A stretch of 64,000 nt of DNA from Closterium sp. NIES-65 (GCA_948144175.1 CANXME010002160.1:186001-250000); one strand, 5' to 3'; positions 1 through 12,817 are shown, counted from the first letter of the stretch. The notes: generated by a model not told the origin, from the sequence alone. Translations and numbers: made by a program.

Positions 1-97
1 TGACTAAGGAACGAAAGTGATACAAATATGGAACCCTAGAAATGTGTACCCCATATAGTCTACCCCACTATAGCCTACACAACATTATAATTTGACA
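1..97 (-). repeat. Partial copia-type LTR cut by the window edge
   Basis: The stretch matches the second part of the roughly 130-bp copia LTRs found elsewhere in the window (shared landmarks: a TACCCCA block followed by CTACCCCACTATAGCCTAC) and ends in TTTGACA. Right after it the sequence becomes Ty3/gypsy interior. It is probably the end of a minus-strand copia element that lies to the left and had inserted into the gypsy element G1. A solo LTR is also possible. Confidence 0.7.
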
Positions 98-277
98 ATC
101 CAGGCTCAAGGGAAATTATATAAGCCTCGGAAAAATCCTCCTACCCCCCAGTTGAAGTTGGAAAGCGCTGAGTCAAGTATATGAAATAGTGAAGGTATTA
201 AGTTTGATGTACCCTATGATCCTATTAGTGAGACCCTCTTTGGCTACTCAGCGCAGCAGACACCACTACTCCTCGAG

Positions 278-2847
278 GTGTTATGCAATGGGCGACGCCT
301 CCAGGCACTGGTGGACAGCGGTGCATCTCACTCGGTGTGTGACCGCGGAGCATTAGAGAAATTTGGAGAGAAGGCGGAAGAGACCCAGTTTTCAGCAACC
401 ATGGTGGACGGTATGAAGCTTCCTATCCACGGCGAAGCATCACTGCAGCTGCACATAGGTGCGTTGAGGTGGAAGCCGAAGCTACCAGTCACCAACATCA
501 AAGGGTTAGATTTTATCTTGGGGCAAGATTTTCTGAAGCGGTTCAACCCCGAGATCGATTGGGTCAACAGCAAGGTGTGCATCTACAACAATGGGAAGCG
601 GATAGCACTGCGAAGCTGGACGGATACAGGGGACGTACCTTAAACAACACTGGCACGGTTCGAACAGACGGTGAACGAGAGTAACACGGGTTACCTAGCA
701 CTGGTCATGGCAGCAGCAGAGGAGGAGAAGCCGAGTTCCAAGCTCCCTGCAGCAGTAAAGGAGGTCTTGGAGCAATACAAGGATATAATGCCCGACGACC
801 TACCTGCAGGCGTACCTCCAGCACGCACCCACGAGCATGAGATCGTGGAGGAACCAGGTGCGAAACCCGTCTCACGTGCACCATACCGACTGAGTCCGAC
901 CGAACTGACAGACATGAAGAAACAGATAGAGTATCTACTGGACAGACAACTGATCCGCCCATCCACCTCTCCCTACGGTGCACCAGTTCTCTTCACTCCA
1001 AAACCAGACGGCAGTTTACGGATGTGCATCGACTACCGCGCACTGAACAAACACACAGTTAAAAACAAATACCCCATACCGCGCATCGACGACTTACTGG
1101 ACCAACTGCGTGGTGCAACAGTCTTCTCGAAGCTGGACCTACGGTTGGGTTACTGGCAGATCAAGATGGCGGATAACTCGATCCACAAGACGGCGTTCCG
1201 TACTCGATACGGCTCCTACGAATACTTGGTGATGCCGTTCGGACTCTGCAACGCACCAGCAACGTTCCATGCGGAAATGAACCATATTCTCCGGCCCCTG
1301 CTGTACGAGTGCGTAGTGGTGTACCAGGACGATATCCTCATCTACTCCAAAAACATGAAGGAGCACATGGAGCATCTACGGAAGGTGTTTGAGATCCTGT
1401 GAAAGAATAAGTTCTACGTGAAACTGTCGAAGAGCGACTTCGCACTAAAGAAGGTGCAGTTTCTCGGGCACATGGTGAGTGCCGAGGGCGTACACGTGGA
1501 CCCGCGGAAGATCGACGCCGTTAAAAAGTGGAAACTACCGGAGAACGTGAAGGAGTTGCAGCAGTTCCTAGGCTTCGCCAACTACTACAACAGGTTCGTG
1601 CCGCAGTATGCTAAGATAGCAGCGCCACTGACCAACCTACTGAAAAAGGATACGCCCTTCAAATGGAATACTCCTCATCAGCAAGCCATGGAGAAGCTAC
1701 AGACAGGACTACAGTGCCAGTACTCATCCTACCGGACCCAGACAAGGACTACGTGGTGGAAGCTGACGCTAGTGACCAAGCAGTCGGAGCAGTGCTGATG
1801 CAGGATCACGGATGCGGTTTGCAGCCCATCGCCTACCTCAGTAAGAAGCTACACGGAGCAGAACTAAACTACCCCATTCACGACAAGGAAGCCCTAGCAA
1901 TAGTCGTAGCCTTCAAAGCGTGGAGGTGTTACCGAGAGGGAGCCAGGACCATAGTCTATACTGACCACTGCAGCCTCAAATTCCTTAAGTCACAGCCAAC
2001 GCTCTCACGACGAAAGGTGCGGTGGATGGATTTCTTGGAGACCCACTTCCACTACGACATCATCTACAAACCCGGGCTTCACAACAAAGAAGACGCGTTG
2101 AGCTGCCTAGGTCATGTAGCAGGCATCCAGCTCGACGGGATGAACCCTCTACTCAAGGGTCTATTCCAACATGGGTACTCCGTGGACGGCGAGACAGCAA
2201 CGGCAGAGAAACAGGAGCTGTTACAGTGGGAGAAAGACCTAGCGGTAAGAAAGGGTTCAGGAAAGATTTGGGTACCGAATTACGCCCCGCTACGGCAAAT
2301 CCTATTGGAGGAATTTCACGACGTACCATACGCGGGACATTTCGGGAGCAACAAGACATTAGCGGGAATAGCGAAGTATTACTACTGGCCTCGGATGGCA
2401 GCAGACGTGCAGCAGTTCGTCACCTCTTGCGACACGTACCAGCGGATTACTTTAGCCTCTACCCGTACCGGAGCAGCCATGGCAGGTCGTTAGTCTCGAC
2501 TTCATCACAGGACTTCCCTCGACCTCACGGGGACATGATTCCATCCTCGTAGTCATCGATAAGTTCTCCAAAATGGGACACTTTATACTAACCAACGCCA
2601 CCGCCATAGCTGAAGCAACTGCTCGCCTCTTCTTCGACCGCATAATCACCATCCACGGCATCCCCGCTACACTCATCTCAGACAAAGACCCCAATTTCAC
2701 GAGTAAGTTCTGGAAGGAACTCATGGGATTATTAGGGACTAAACTTGCAATGTCCTCAGCATACCACCCACAGACTGACAGACAGACCGAGCGACTCAAT
2801 CAGGTGGTTGAACAGTTACTGCGCACAGCTTGCAAAGACGACGTCAG
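278..2847 (+). pseudogene. G1 pol: protease, RT, RNase H and start of integrase
   Basis: The protease motif [11 protein letters not shown] is encoded near 305-335. Reverse transcriptase follows at about 860-1420, with the conserved blocks [21 protein letters not shown] and [10 protein letters not shown]. The RNase H core with TDHCSLKFL lies near 1960-1990. The integrase zinc region ([19 protein letters not shown]) is at about 2335-2395 and the catalytic core (ISDKDPNFTSKFWKELMG, YHPQTD) at about 2670-2780. The order PR-RT-RH-IN is that of Ty3/gypsy. The reading is broken in several places, so this is a fossil copy. Confidence 0.85.
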
Positions 2848-2978
2848 TGAGAAAACTGAAACGAGAATGATTGAACTATGAATGAACTGAGTACAAGTGC
2901 TAACCCTACTTGGGTTGTACCCCTTATGGGCTACCCTACTATAGCCTACACAATAAGCACAAGCTATATGTTTTGACA
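2848..2978 (-). repeat. C1 3' LTR (131 bp)
   Basis: Begins TGAGAAAACTGAAAC, ends TTTTGACA. Preceded by the target copy GTCAG (2843-2847). Differs from the partner LTR at three positions. Confidence 0.9.
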
Positions 2979-3209
2979 CACCCCCATAGGCTTAGTGGGG
3001 GAGAACAAGGGGTCACAAGACCAGTCAAGCAAAGCAAAGCAAAGCAAGCTCAGGGTGGATCACAAAGTCACCACACATTCTGAGCACAAGTTCAAGGGTA
3101 CAAGGCCAGTTCACATGCAGGAGTACATATATATAAAGGACTAGACAAGCAAGAGCAGATGTATATATATGCAACAGTACAAGCAAGGACAAGAGGTAAG
3201 TAAGTGAGG

Positions 3210-6200
3210 CAAGACAGGCACAAGACCCAGCTGCATGCAGAAGCGCTGATGATCACAAGGCGCAAGTGCCTTGGTGAAGACATCAGCAGTGTTGGCCTCA
3301 GAGGCCACGTACACAAGCCGCAACTGACCACGCTGCTGTAGCTCACGAGCAAGAAAGTAGCGAAGAGCACTGTGCTTTGTTCTGTGCTCCAGTCTCTGCT
3401 CTCGACACAAGGCCAGCATGGCCTTGTTGTCTACGTACAGGACTGGAGAAGAATGAGGCGACTCTCCAAGGTCGGTCAGCAGGTAGGTGAGCCAGCGAAG
3501 CTCCTGAGCAGCCATGGCCCCGGCGTAGATCTCAGCCTCACAACTGGAGCCGAGAACAGAAGACGAGCGAGTAGCCCGCCACGAGACAGAGCCGGAACCA
3601 AGGCTGAAGGTGTAGCCCTGTGACGACCGCTGCGTAGCCTGGTCATCAGCCCAAGAAGCGTCCGCGTGCCCAGTAAAGACCACTGGACTCCGCCCTCCAA
3701 GCACTAGCCCCATGCCCGACGTACTGCACAAGTAGCGCAACACCCTCTTGGCTGCAGCCATGTGCTCTGGTCGGTGTCTACCAGGAGCAACATAGCGTGC
3801 GAGAATGCTAAGAGGGTATGCAAGGTCAGGTCGTGTGCAGGTCATTAGGTACATGAGGCAGCCAACAAGCTTTGGATACGGGCCACTCGACTCTACGGAC
3901 TCATCCGAAGGCAGAGCTGAGAGCGAGTGGCGAGTAGGCAGAGGAGTGGCCTGAGGCGAGGAGTATGTGAAGCCGAAGCGCTGAAGGACCTGCTGCACCA
4001 TGTGTGACTGAGACAGAGTAATGGTGCGCTGTGCTCTGTCCCGGGTGATCTGCAAGCCAAGGTAGCTGCGCAGTTCACCCAGGTCTGTGCACGTGTGTCT
4101 CTTCTGCAGCTCCGACTTCACGTGGGCGAGTCCAGCAGTGTCAGCTGTGGCAAAGACCAAATCGTCGACGTACACGAGGATGTAGAACGGCGGCAGAGAG
4201 GTGTCGGTGCGCAGAAACAGCGACGGGTCGGCAGTAGAAGGAGCAAACCCAAGAGCCGCAAGCGTAGTCCTCAGTGTGTCGTGCCACTCACGTGGCGCCT
4301 GGCGGAGACCGTAGACTGGACGCCGGAGACTCCACTGAGTACCAGGAGGGAAAGACACAGTGAAGCCAGGTGGGCGGCGCAGCCAGATCTCCTCGTGCAG
4401 GCTGCCCTGCAAGAAAGCTGTGCTGAAGTCAAGAGAGTGCAGCTCGTAGTCACGGTGAGCAGCAACGTGCAACAGTACCCGAAGAGTGGTCATCTTTGGG
4501 GTGGGAGAGAAGGTCTGAAAGTAGTCAACTCCCTGCCGCTGACTGAAGCCACGAGCCACGTAACGCGCCTTGAAGACAGGCGGAGAACCCGGCGGCCGCT
4601 TCACCCTGAAGATCCACATGCCACTGACGATGTTCGCCCCAGGAGGGGGGACAGCATCAACGTAGGTGCCTGTGGACTTCGAGGAAGCCATCTCTGCATC
4701 CATAGCTGCCTGCCACTGAGAAGAGTAGGGACCCTCTATTGCCTCCGCGTAAGAGCGCGGAGTCGGGATGTCAAGTGCATCCGGGTCTCCCTCAGGGGTA
4801 AGCAGTACGGACACGAGATGAGGTGAAGCAGCGGCCAAGCACTGGAACTCCTCCTGCCTGTCCTCAAGGACGTCCGTGCCAAGGGCACACTCACCCCCGA
4901 CGGACGGAGGACAGACAGACTCAGACTCAGCGACAAGACTAGCAGCGTAGTCTAGACGACAGCGAGCAGCAAAGTCGACGAGCTCAGCAACTAAGGCAGA
5001 CGCAGCAGTGGACTCGAAGGAAGGGTCAGTGACGATAGTAGCCAGGAGACGCGTGACAGTAGGACTAGCAGCACGAAGAGAGTCCGACTCCGGGTCGGCA
5101 AAAGCAGGAAGAGAGGACGCAGGAGGACAAGGCAAAGGGGCACGCAGAGGAGCAGTGGACGGACGCAGAGACATCCTGTGCGTGCCAGGGACAGGAGGAG
5201 GACGCTGACGCGAACCACGACCACTAGCGCGAGCAGCACGGACAGGCGACGCAGGGCGAGACGCAGGCTCACGACGCTCAGCAAGACCTCCAGTAGGACC
5301 AGTGTAGGGAGAAGGAGCAGGCAAAGGGGAGGTAGGCTGCAACTGTAACTGTGACGGGACTGGCTGTGGACACTCTAAAGAAGGAGGAGGACCAGTAGAA
5401 GGCGGAAGACCAAGAACCTGCTGCAGGAGTGGAACGAAGTACGGTCGAGGCCGCGGAGCGACGCCGGACACAGCAGGTACAGCACCAGCACCCCCAGCAG
5501 GAGCACCCCCTTTAGCTGCACCTCCAGTAGCACCAGAACCTCCAGCAGTACCAGGAGTACCCGCAGCAGGACCGCCAGCAGTAGTCTCAGCTCCAACACC
5601 CTCAGCAGCACCAGCTCCAGTCGAACCCGCAGGCCCAGCAGCTCCAGTACTCCCAGTACGAGCACCTCCGGGACCCGCGACAGAAGCACTCTCAGTAGCC
5701 GAAGAACCTCCAGCACCAGCAGCACGCCTCCAGCGCCGGGCAAACCACTCGCGCAGCTCCCGTGGAGATAGTGGCTCCCGCAGAGACGAAGCACGCGGAG
5801 AACCCCCAAGCGGAGCACCTCCAAGCTCAGCACCCTCAGGCTCAGCACCCCCAGGCTCAGCACCCCCAAGCTCAGCAACCCCAAGCGCAGTACCCTCAGG
5901 CTCAGCACCCCCACGCTCAGCACCCCCAGGCTCAGCACCCCCAGGCTCAGCACCCCCAGTCGCAGCACCCCCAGGCTCAGCACCCCCAGGCTCAGTACCC
6001 CCAGTCGCAGCACCCCCAGGCTCAGCACCCTCAGCAGCACCAGAATCACCATTTACCTCGACAGGCTCGACTGCGTCTACCTGGGACACACTTGAAGGGG
6101 ACGGACCCTGAGGGGGGAGGGGGTCTACCGGAGGGGGACCTGGTACAAGGAAGAGCGACAGCGGGGGGAGGGACGGAGTGCGGTAGGGGGAGAGGCGGTA

Positions 6201-9140
6201 GTAGGGGACCGACTCGTCAAACGTGACGTCCTGGGAGGACAGAACACGGCGAGAGGTGGGGTGGTAGAACTGCCACCCAGGCGCGTCAGGGGGGAACCAC
6301 AGGAAGACGCAAGGAGCAGCACGAGGGGACAGCTTGTCCGCAGACAAGTCGCGGACGAACGCCCGAGATCCCCAGACCCGGAACGCCGACGCATCGCCAA
6401 CATTCCCCGTCCACAGCAAGGCTGGGGAGGTCTCCGACCTGGAGACCCTGGGGTGTAGGTTGATCTGATGTGCCGCGTACCTCACCGCAAACGGCCACAG
6501 AAAATGGGGAGCAGCCGCATGCATCATAGACGTACGAGCGACGTCCATGACCATGCCAATGCGGCGCTCATCAATCCCAATTTGCTGCGGGGAGACCGGA
6601 AGCGTGAAGGTCTGACGGATGCCTCGTGTGCGACAGTAGGCTCTCAGAAGGCCAGAAGAAAACTCTCCGCCTCTGTCCGAGTGCAGACGCAGAACAAGAA
6701 AGTCCGAGCCAGAGCTCTGCCTGAGCTGGAGACGAGCTGCGCGGATCCAGTCGATCAGCACCTCAGTGACATCGCCCTTGCTGCGCAAGGGGAAGACTGC
6801 GGTGTAACGCGAGTTGTCGTCAACAACGAGCAGGAAGTAGCGCTCGTGACCCTGTCCACGGACGCGGGCTGGGCCCCACACGTCCATGTGAAGCGTCTGC
6901 AACGGGGCCTCTGTCGGAGGAAACTGGGAGGAGTGAGGGGCAGCCCGCTAGCGCCCCTCGACACAGGGGACACAGGTAGGGCTAGGGCCCTGAGGAAGGG
7001 GAGGGAGGGACCGAGGGAGACCAGAAACAAGAAGACGGGAGGCCATGCCTCTGAGCCGAAGCAGAGAGGGGTGACCAAGGCGGTGGTGCCAGAGGAGAGT
7101 CTCGTGAGACAGGAGACAACACGAACAGGGGGCAGACTCAGGACCAGACCTGGACGCTGCAGCAAACACCTGACCCGACGCAGTGACCCTACCAGACTCA
7201 ACAACAGGAGGAGACGCAGTGGTCAGTGTGTACAGGCTCAACCCCGACTGACGGGTAAACGTAGCCAGGTGTCGGCCTGTGCTAGCCTCTGTGCAGTGGG
7301 TCACCCGCTGACGCGCAGGAGTGAAGTGGTGTACTCCCCCATCCTGTAGGTCAGCACCACTCACCAGGTTGGTAGAGAACAAAAGGAGGTAGAGACCAGA
7401 CAGGGTGCCAGAGGGAGCCGCCGGACACGGGAGGACCGTGGAGAAGTGAGACAGGACAAGACCCCCAGAGGGGTCACCCAGAGACACCGCAACCGGCCGA
7501 CTAAGCGGCGTGAGTGTGGTGCGGTCCCGAAAGAAGGAGCGAGAAGCCCCAGAGTCAAGGGTGAAGTTGAGGGAGGCCGAAGCCGACGTAGTACCTGAGA
7601 GCGCAGACTCACCAGTACCTGAGGACGCAGATGCACTAGCACTTAGAGCAGCAGTGTCGCAAGCACCTAGGGCAGCCGCCTCACCAGTACCTAGAGCAGC
7701 AGTCTCACTGCCCGGATCGGACGGGAAACACCGGTAACAGTCACCCTCATCACTAATAGACACAGCATACAAGGCAGAAAGAATAGCATCAAAATCAAGA
7801 TCATAGATGGCAACACCCGCCCTAGACAGCTCGCCCCATCGAGGGATCTCGGAGGCCTCCGGGAACTGGTGACGCCACGCGTCCGTCAGGCGGCCAAAGC
7901 AACACTGGGTGGGGTGTGCACCCCCACACTGCTCACCCGCACGGTCGCCGGTGATAGGACGTAGGTGCACGGACCAAAACCCCCACCCCGGTGGCGTGCA
8001 GTGTACCACTCATGGAGCTGCTGAGGGGACAGGGTCTCACGACCGCGCTGCTGCTGCTGGCGCGGACCACCACCGGAGCCACTCCTCTGCGTAGACCCGC
8101 GACCAGCTCCATCGCCACCCCCGCCGCCTCCGCCGCCTCCGCCGCCTGCGCTACTACCGCCGCCTCCGCCGCCTCCTCCACCGCCGCCACCTCCGCCACC
8201 TCCGCTCCCACCGCCATCGCCGCCGCCGCCTCCGCCTCCACTGCCGCCACCGACGCCTCCACCCCCACCACCACTCCCACCGCCACCCCCACTCCCCCCG
8301 CCGCCTCCACCTCCTCCTCCACCGCCCCCGCTCGCCCCTCCAGTGCCCCTGCCCCACTTGCCCTTGCCAGAGCGGCGTCTCCCGCTAGGGGCAGACGCTG
8401 CACCGACCGACTCAAGACCAAGGAGGTCGGCCGCAGCAGCAGAGGCAACAGAGGGCAGTAGGGGGGAGGGGGAGCACCCCTCAAAGATGGGGGTGCGCGG
8501 GTCACCACGAGAGGCCCCTACAGCGACTATGCTCTTCTCGGCCGCTAGGAGGGACTTCTCGAGGAGGTCAACAGTGAGAGTGGTGGGACAGACTGAGAGG
8601 AAGTGGTCCCTGACTACGCGAAGGGAGTCAGGGAGGCGAGTGACTATGTAGTAGAGAGTGATGTACATGGGGGGGGGGGTTCTTGGCGCAGAAGTCAGCA
8701 GGAAGCGCAGCGCGGTAGCGAGTGTTACTAGTGCGGAGGTGCGTAATGAGGTCAGCGACTATGGGAAAGGCAGTAAGGTCAGGGAAGAGGTACGGTAGCA
8801 TGAGACGTCTCAGTGCAGCAGTGGCAGGGGAGGAGTAGCGCGCAACTACAGCGTCGTACAAGGTCTGAGCACTCTTGTACTGACTAAAGTGCGCGCGCTC
8901 GAAGGTAGGCAGGTGGCGACGCACCGCAAGACGTGCAGCAGCATCGCGTGTGGCCCACTGGGAGCGAACAGTGGCGTCAGCGTCAGCAGCAGGGGCAGGG
9001 GAGGCGCCAGAGGTGAGGTCAAAGAGGGAGAGACTGTCTGCCCTATCGCACTGTAGGAAAAGCTGCAGGTCATCTACCCAGACCTCAAAGTCAATGGCCC
9101 GACCCTCAGCGTCAAAAGCGAGAACACTGGGGGTAGCCAT
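3210..9140 (-). pseudogene. C1 gag-pol region (copia)
   Basis: Gag starts at 9140 with MATPSVLAFDAEGRAIDFEV, the same N-terminus as C3 and C8. Then come a Gly-rich block (about 8080-8340), a Cys/His finger (CGGAHPTQCC, near 7910-7950), the protease motif FTLDSGASRSFF (near 7550), the GAG-pre-integrase motif WHHRLGHPSL (near 7070), the integrase core with HMDVWGP and HSDRGGEF (6900-6660), an EPGGA repeat linker (about 5806-6055), RT with YVDDLVF (near 4150) and RNase H ending near 3215. Broken, with about four breaks; the integrase to RNase H half is still one open stretch. Confidence 0.88.
5806..6055 (-). repeat. 15-bp in-frame minisatellite in C1 pol linker
   Basis: Imperfect tandem copies of a 15-bp unit (plus strand: GCACCCCCAGGCTCA) encode a run of EPGGA-like pentapeptides between integrase and RT. 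Because the unit is a multiple of three, gain or loss of copies keeps the frame. Units GAEPG, GAERG and GAELG show that the copies have diverged. Confidence 0.8.
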
Positions 9141-10234
9141 GACAGCAGTAGACTAGCAGCACAAACTGTAGGACAGGGGCAGTGCAGTGACAGAAGCGCT
9201 GCTCTCACCAGACAGGGCGGTGCGGGCAGCTCAGCAGCACAGCAGCTCGGCAACACGGCGGCTCGGGCGACTCGGACGGCTCAGTAGCAACTGCGGCTCT
9301 GCGGCACCAGCGGCTCGGCTCCTTAGCGGCTCAGGCGGCTCGGGCGGCTCGGGCGGCTCGGGCGGCTCGGGCGGCTCGGGCGGCTCGGGCGTCTCGGGCG
9401 GCTCAGGCGGCTTGGGCGGCTCGGGCGGTTCGGTGACGTAGGGCGGCAGGGCCGCTGGTAGGGCGGCAGGGCCGCTGGGAGGGCAGCGGGGCCGCAAGGT
9501 AGGTGGCGGGGCCGCAGCGGGAGGGGCGGCGGGGCCGAAGCGAGGGGCGGTGAGCCGCAAGGTAGGCGGCGGGGCCGCAGCGAGAGGGGTGGCGGGGCCG
9601 CAGCGAGAGGGGCGGCGGGGCCGCAGCGAAGGGCGGCGGGGCCGCAAGGTAGGCGGCGGGGTCGCAGCGAGAGAGGCGGCGGGGCCGCAGAGAAGGGCGG
9701 CGGGGCCGCAGAGAAGGGCGGCGGGGCCGCAGCGAAGGGCGGCGGGGCCACAGCGAAGGGCCGCGGGGCCGCAGCGAAGGGCGGCGGGGCCGCAGTGAAG
9801 GGCGGCGGGGCCGCAGCGAAGGGCGGCGGGGCCGCAGCGAAGGGCAGCGGGGCCGCAGCAAAGGGCAGCGGGGCCGCAGCGAAGGGTGGCAGGGCCGCAG
9901 TGAAGGGCGGCGGGGCCGCAGTGAAGGGCGGCGGGGGGGGGGGGGGGGGCGCAGCGAAGGGCGGCGGGGCGGGACTGGGCGGCGCCTGGGCCGTAGGGCT
10001 AGGCGACGAGGCCGTAGGGCTAGGCGACGGGGCTGCTAGGGCGATGGGGCCGCCAGGGCGACGGGGCCGCTAGGGCGACGGGGCCGCTAGGGCGGCGCGA
10101 CGCAGTCGCTAGGGCGGCTCGACGAGATGAGAGAGAGGAGCGCGACTTGGGCTGAGCGCGCTCCGGGCGGAAAAAAAAGTTTCGACTTGGTGGGCCCTAG
10201 GCACAGTTCCCACTAGGGAACCTGCTCGATACGA
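9141..10234 (-). other. C1 5' leader: GC-rich tandem arrays and PBS hairpin
   Basis: Untranslated leader between the primer site and gag. It holds a 9-bp array (GGCGGCTCG, about 9330-9430) and a longer array built on GGCGGGGCCGCAGCGAAGG (about 9540-9960). Close to the primer site, plus-strand 10206-10221 is an inverted repeat (GTTCCC/GGGAAC), preceded by the conserved GGTGGGCCC block and an A-run (T-run in the sense RNA). Proline/alanine-rich open frames here are composition effects. Confidence 0.7.
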
Positions 10235-10365
10235 TGAGAAAACTGAAACGAGAATGATTGAACTATGAATGAACTGAGTACAAGTGCTAACCCTACTTAG
10301 GTTGTACCCCTTATGGGCTACCCCACTATAGCCTACACAATAAGCACAAGCTATATGTTCTGACA
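10235..10365 (-). repeat. C1 5' LTR (131 bp)
   Basis: Begins TGAGAAAACTGAAAC, ends TTCTGACA, followed by the second target copy GTCAG (10366-10370). The primer-binding site lies just to its left on the plus strand, so this is the 5' LTR of a minus-strand element. Confidence 0.9.
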
Positions 10366-10370
10366 GTCAG

Positions 10371-11077
10371 CCACTGGGACACACAGTTACCAACCCTGGA
10401 TTTCGCTCACAACAACGCGTCACATGCGGCCACAGGGAAAACTCCTTTCTTCCTGTGTTACGGACGGGAACCACTCACACCACAGCAGCCAACTACACCG
10501 GCACACGTCCAAGCCGCACATGACTTCGTCACCACCATGCAGCAGCTATGGGAGAAGACTCAGCGACGTCTCACCACGATGCAGACCTCCTAGAAGCAAT
10601 ACGCCGATCGTCAGCGTCGAGATCACTCAGTAGCAGTCGGAGATCAGGTGCTTCTTGACACACGCAACTTGAACCTATCTCACCTCCCATCCAACCTCCG
10701 GCCTCGCTTCTGTGGTCCGTTTCTCGTGGAGGCACAGGTGACAACAGTTACATTCCGCTTGCGCTTACCAGATACATGGAAGCTTCACAACGCTTTCTAT
10801 GTCCAGATACTGAAGCCCTACAAGGACCCCAACCAACAGTTCCAGGGACGGCAGCTACCGCCACCTCCACCTGTTCTTGTGCAGGATGAACCTGAGTACC
10901 AGATTGAGCGCGTTCTCTCTCATCGGCGCCGTGGCGGCAAGACCCTCGAGTTCCTGATACGCTGGAAGGGATACGACCCCAGTGAGGACAGTTGCAGAAG
11001 CTGATATGGGCAACGCACGCCGTGCTCTCAAGGAATATCTTGTCAAGCAGGGTGTATCTCACGCCACCCAGCTTTGA
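10371..11077 (+). pseudogene. G1 integrase C-terminus and chromodomain
   Basis: This is the continuation of the G1 pol after copia C1. It encodes the end of the integrase (FCYGREPLTP-like text, then LRPRFCGPFLVEAQV and RLPDTWKLHNAFYV) and a C-terminal chromodomain at about 10885-10995 (EYQIERVLSHRR, LIRWKGYDPSED). A chromodomain at the integrase end defines the chromovirus branch of Ty3/gypsy and is known in that family to bind chromatin marks and bias integration. The end HATQL at 11063-11074 matches the end of G4. Confidence 0.85.
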
Positions 11078-11087
11078 GGGGGGGACG

Positions 11088-11447
11088 TGTGAGAGTACGA
11101 CGGCTTATGCCAGCTATGCTTGCTTGCCTTTACTTTGTTATGCTATTTCTAGCATAGGAAAATAATATGCATGCATGAATTGCTTGATTTCCTAAGCTAG
11201 GTGCTTTCCTATATTTTATTATAGTTATAGCACCGAGCTAGGTTGCGTGCACCGAATTCTGGCTTTTCGGTTGCCACCGAATTGCCTCCTACCGAATTCG
11301 GTAAGGATCTGTTCGGGACGCTTCGCGATCCGCAGAACCTTCGCGTAACACCTGGTTACGGGGCCTTGTGTCAAGCCTATATATAGCCTCGTGTTGTACC
11401 CAGGTGATTCATTCAATTCATACTCTCTTTTCTGAGCTCGATCCTAG
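11088..11447 (+). repeat. G1 3' LTR
   Basis: It starts TGTGAGAGTACGAC directly after the polypurine run that follows the pol stop. It is closely similar, in inverted orientation, to 12934-13303, and similarity ends near 11447. Its last part holds a TATATATAG box (near 11380) followed by a CTCTTTTCTGAGCTCG end region, as expected for LTR promoter and R sequences. It joins directly to an inverted gag region (G2), so the original junction is rearranged. Confidence 0.75.
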
Positions 11448-11455
11448 CTCGGTAC

Positions 11456-12817
11456 CTGAATAATTTCTAAAGGCTTTTTCTTGGCCTCTAAACCTCCCCT
11501 GAATTTTTTAAAGGCTTGAAAACCACGAGAAGCAATATTCTTCGTTAGAGTATCTTCATAGGATACTTTTAACGAATTCTTACTTTCGTGGGTGTTTGGC
11601 TGGAGTTTCCCGGTCGGTGCAGAGTCTTTTTTCGCGGAGCCTCCATTTGCCTCGGCGATTTCCCCTGATGCCGGCCGGTCGTGACGTTTTAGATTCGCGC
11701 CATCATTTTCTCCTTTTTTCACCCGCTCCGAAGTCGCCACGTTGTCGCCTTTTTCTGATCTTTACGCGATCGCCAGGTCGATCCGCGGCTACTGGCGATT
11801 CCCGTTTTTTTACTTTGGGGGTGCTCCACTGTTTCCGTCCCGGAGTGCCGCACGTGCTTTTTTCATTTTGTAGCACGACAAAAACTGATGCCCTGCTGCG
11901 CCGCAAAATTCGCATTTTGTCGGCTGCTGCTTTGCGTCGTATTTGTCGATATCCATCAATTCGGCGAGCGTGGGGGGTGCTGATCGCTCCGTGCTGAATG
12001 TACGGTTCGGCGTGAAGCGTCGTGTTTCGGGTTGACCTCGTGTCAGCGCGTCGTATCGCTCGGCAGCATGCACGATGTCTCTGTAGCTGTTGAATTTCGC
12101 CGCAATCACCTGCCGCCGAATCTCCATTTTTAACCCTTCAGTGTACGCCTGGATTTTTTCGCCTTCGGTCAGGTCGGTGATGCGGTTGAACAGTAACTCC
12201 ATCTGCTGCGTGTACTATGCTACACTACTGTATTGCTTGTGTCGGTGTATCTGCTGCCGTGCCATGTAGGTCGTATTAATTGGTTCGAAACGCTCAATTA
12301 AATCTGCCCGAAACTGCTGCCACGTTTTCTCCCCGCGGGCTACGTTAGTATAGTAAATCCATTCGAGAGCCGGTCCACGTAACAGTGTCGCTACGAGCCG
12401 AATCCTTGCTGCGTGGTGTTGCGGGGTCGAACAGCCAATGGCCTCGAAGTAAATTTCGAGGGTGGCCACGAATCGCCGGACGTCGGATCCCTTCGCGCTT
12501 GGATCGAACGCCTCCGGGAGCCTCGGTCGCGCTGCTTCGAGGTTCGGCGACGGTGGTGCCATTGGTCCGTGAAATGTCGGTGTCGCCACTGCTGCTGGAG
12601 TTGTCGGTGCTGCAGTCGCTGCGGTCGCTGCTGCTGCGGTGGCGAACCCTGGTTGGCTTGTCAGAAAAGCCTCGAGTCGACGAAGCGTCGCCTGCGTCTG
12701 CTCCATGTCGGTGCGGAGGCTCGCAATGTCGCTCGTAGTCGCGTACTTGTCGCCTTGGCCCTTCATGCCTGACATCAACGCGTCCGAAAAACCGAATCGA
12801 GGGGGAGCGAAAAACAC
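11456..12817 (-). pseudogene. G2 gag
   Basis: It encodes a gypsy gag: a Gln/Ala-rich N-terminal part, the retrotransposon gag domain (RLVATLLRGPALEWIYY, TWQQFRADLIERFEPINTTY, about 12190-12450) and a CCHC zinc knuckle CEFCGAAGHQFLSC (11873-11914, CX2CX4HX4C). A basic tail region follows (SLKVSYEDTLTKNIASRGF) that corresponds to the gag-protease linker of G4. The zinc knuckle is the known nucleic-acid binding part of gag. The reading is broken at about two points. Confidence 0.8.

Larger units (their letters stand above)
2848..10365 (-). mobile_element. C1: Ty1/copia element inside G1
   Basis: A minus-strand copia of 7518 bp with 131-bp LTRs (2848-2978 and 10235-10365) that begin TG and end CA and differ at three positions. 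The target duplication is GTCAG. Next to the right LTR is a degenerate initiator-Met primer site (TCGTATCGAGCAGG on the minus strand). Next to the left LTR is the polypurine run GGGGGTG. Domain order on the minus strand is gag, protease, integrase, RT, RNase H, the copia order. The element is broken, with about four breaks, but the pol half is largely open. Confidence 0.92.
98..11447 (+). mobile_element. G1: Ty3/gypsy chromovirus, interrupted by copia C1
   Basis: Two pieces, 98-2847 and 10371-11447, belong to one plus-strand Ty3/gypsy element; copia C1 lies between them and is flanked by the duplicated target GTCAG (2843-2847 and 10366-10370). Domain order is aspartic protease, reverse transcriptase, RNase H, integrase, chromodomain, then a polypurine tract (11076-11085) and an LTR that starts TGTGAGAG at 11088. 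The left end (gag, 5' LTR) is absent. Protein and layout match the fuller copy G4 at 40707-53729. It is an old, broken copy with several breaks besides the C1 insertion. Confidence 0.85.

Noticed and set aside
4095-4826. Plus-strand open frames opposite copia RT (also at 13984-14550, 38548-39156 reversed and 57572-58252)
   Set aside because: The same shadow frame appears opposite RT in every copia copy because of codon bias. It has no start context or domain of its own.
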